From assembly GCA_016794735.1 (NCBI GenBank), contig JAEUJK010000068.1:1-6393 (forward strand): a stretch of DNA of 6,393 nt, written 5' to 3'. A program made the position numbers and the translations under genes. Shown piece by piece: positions 5,411 through 6,393 of the stretch; position 1 is the stretch's first letter; the number at the start of each line of letters is the position of its first letter. Under the pieces are notes generated by a model, which worked only from the letters and a program-made list of their open reading frames with translations, ran no database searches and had not been told where the DNA came from. This DNA is from Gemmatimonadota bacterium. GTDB lineage: Bacteria > Gemmatimonadota > Gemmatimonadetes > Gemmatimonadales > Gemmatimonadaceae.

Positions 5411-6393
5411 ATGTACCTCACGTTCATCATAGTCGGGGCCCTCGCCTCCCCATTGGCCGACGCTCCGACGGATTCGGTCCGTCGCCCCGCGGGGGCCGGG
5501 CGGGCTGACTCCGTCGTGTACAAGCGTCCGGAAGAGATCCGGATCCCGGTGCGGCGCGCGCGGACCAAGCCCGTGCTCGATGGCCGCCTCGATGACGAGG
5601 TGTGGAAAGAGGCCGCCCCCCTCGATCGCTTCGTGCAGTACGAGCCCGTCGATGCGGTGTTGCCGCCGCAGCCCAGCATCGGGCGGGTGGCGTACGACGG
5701 TGAGTTCCTCTATGTCGCCTTCCGCGCCTTCGAGCCGAAGCGCGACGATATCCGCGCGACGATTCACCCGCGTGAGCGTGGTGGCGAGCTGGACGACAAG
5801 ATCGCGATGTCGGTGGACACCTACAACGACAATCGCCGCACGTACGTGTTTCGCGTTTCTCCGGCCAACCTGCAGTTCGACGGGGTGAAGACCGAGGGAC
5901 AGCGGACGGACGACACACCGGACTTCGTGTGGTACTCCGCGGCCCGCGTGGACAGCGCCGGGTGGACGGTGGAGGCCGCCATCCCCTTTGCATCGCTGCG
6001 ACTGCCCCCGTCGGACTCCATGGACTTCGGGTTCGACATGGTGCGCTACCACGGCAAGGCGGGTGTGCGCAGCTCCTGGTCGCCGCGGCGGCGTGGTAAC
6101 CCGTGCGACATCTGCCAGCAGGGTACCCTCGTCGGGCTCACGGGCATTCAGCTGCGGCGCACCGTGGACTTGCTGCCGTATGTCTCGGGCACGGAGGTGG
6201 GCCTCCGGTCGTTTGGCTCCGACTCGGCCTTCCTCGGCGGGCAGTTCCGGCCCATCGCGCCGCCGCGCGGATTTGCGATGGAGTCTCCGCGTGGAGCGGT
6301 CGGTGGTGACCTGCGTGTTGCGATCACGCCGTCGACGACCCTGAACGCCACGTTCAATCCCGACTTTTCGCAGGTCGAGTCGGACGACGAACA
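5411..6393 (+). CDS. Exported CBM9-domain / DUF5916-like protein, C-terminus beyond the window
   Basis: A frame from the ATG at 5411 stays open to the right edge (327 complete codons, no stop), so the gene is truncated. A hydrophobic stretch at about residues 4-16 (TFIIVGALASPLA) resembles a signal peptide core but lacks the usual leading Lys/Arg. Residues of about 43-205 match the CBM9-like (PF06452-type) domain: VLDGRLDDEVWKEA (55-68), AYDGEFLYVAFRAFEP (94-109), SVDTYNDNRRTYVF (134-147) and WTVEAAIPFASLRL (185-198). The region after about 225 leads into NPDFSQVESD (316-325), the segment where the C-terminal DUF5916 part of this family begins. Full-length members are typically several hundred residues longer and are thought to sit in or at the outer membrane; their ligand is unknown. 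The frame is open upstream of 5411 with no other good start codon, and no strong ribosome site precedes the ATG, so the start is the least certain part. No functional tie to the glycolate operon is evident. Confidence 0.85.
   Translation, partial: MYLTFIIVGALASPLADAPTDSVRRPAGAGRADSVVYKRPEEIRIPVRRARTKPVLDGRLDDEVWKEAAPLDRFVQYEPVDAVLPPQPSIGRVAYDGEFLYVAFRAFEPKRDDIRATIHPRERGGELDDKIAMSVDTYNDNRRTYVFRVSPANLQFDGVKTEGQRTDDTPDFVWYSAARVDSAGWTVEAAIPFASLRLPPSDSMDFGFDMVRYHGKAGVRSSWSPRRRGNPCDICQQGTLVGLTGIQLRRTVDLLPYVSGTEVGLRSFGSDSAFLGGQFRPIAPPRGFAMESPRGAVGGDLRVAITPSTTLNATFNPDFSQVESDDE

Noticed and set aside
5403..5432. ATG at 5403 as the start of the rightward gene or a leader peptide
   Set aside because: Its frame stops after nine codons (TAG at 5430-5432) and is not in frame with the CBM9 protein. 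There is no attenuator-like structure or codon pattern to support a leader.
5399..6052. Minus-strand open frame of 217 codons opposite the CBM9-like gene
   Set aside because: The plus-strand frame has clear CBM9 motifs; the opposite frame has His/Arg-rich sequence with no family resemblance.
1..6393. tRNA, rRNA, CRISPR array, insertion sequence, prophage, toxin-antitoxin or defence genes
   Set aside because: I looked for direct repeats, terminal inverted repeats, tRNA-like arms and the usual protein motifs, and saw none. Gene content is metabolic and envelope-related.

Overview
The window is GC-rich, densely packed bacterial chromosomal DNA, by eye well above 65% G+C. It has short overlaps between genes and long spurious open frames on the strand opposite each gene. 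The combination of a three-subunit glycolate oxidase, a stand-alone LON-domain protein and a large CBM9/DUF5916-type exported protein would fit Gemmatimonadota or a similar high-GC Gram-negative lineage. That assignment is inferred from gene content and composition; no marker gene is present.

Layout. Almost everything from the left edge to about 5292 lies on the minus strand and reads right to left as one apparent operon. The order is a LON substrate-binding-domain protein (5292 to 4648), glcD (4648 to 3227), glcE (about 3224 to 2019), glcF (2032 to 737), a HAD-like hydrolase (about 747 to 67), and the first 22 codons of another gene that starts at 67 and leaves the window. Junctions are a 1-nt TGATG overlap, a 2-nt gap, a 14-nt overlap, an 11-nt overlap and another 1-nt TGATG overlap, so the genes are probably co-transcribed and translationally coupled. 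A 118-bp divergent intergenic region (5293 to 5410) separates this operon from a plus-strand gene that starts near 5411 and runs off the right edge. That gene encodes an exported or envelope protein with an N-terminal CBM9-like domain and the beginning of a DUF5916-like region.

How the genes may work together. GlcD and GlcE are FAD-binding subunits and GlcF is the 2x[4Fe-4S] electron-transfer subunit of a membrane-associated glycolate (or related 2-hydroxy acid) dehydrogenase that makes glyoxylate and passes electrons towards the quinone pool. A HAD protein of the phosphoglycolate-phosphatase type next to it would suggest 2-phosphoglycolate salvage. However, this HAD protein has Glu where the nucleophilic Asp should be, and Asn in place of a metal-binding Asp, so it may not be a conventional phosphatase. 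The role of the LON-domain protein at the head of the operon is unknown; a chaperone- or adaptor-like function is only a guess.

I found no tRNA, rRNA, CRISPR array, insertion sequence or prophage signature. The window is largely ordinary metabolic DNA. The points worth a second look are the altered HAD active site, the LON-glcDEF-HAD gene order, a nine-G tract inside glcE, and symmetric elements in the divergent promoter region.
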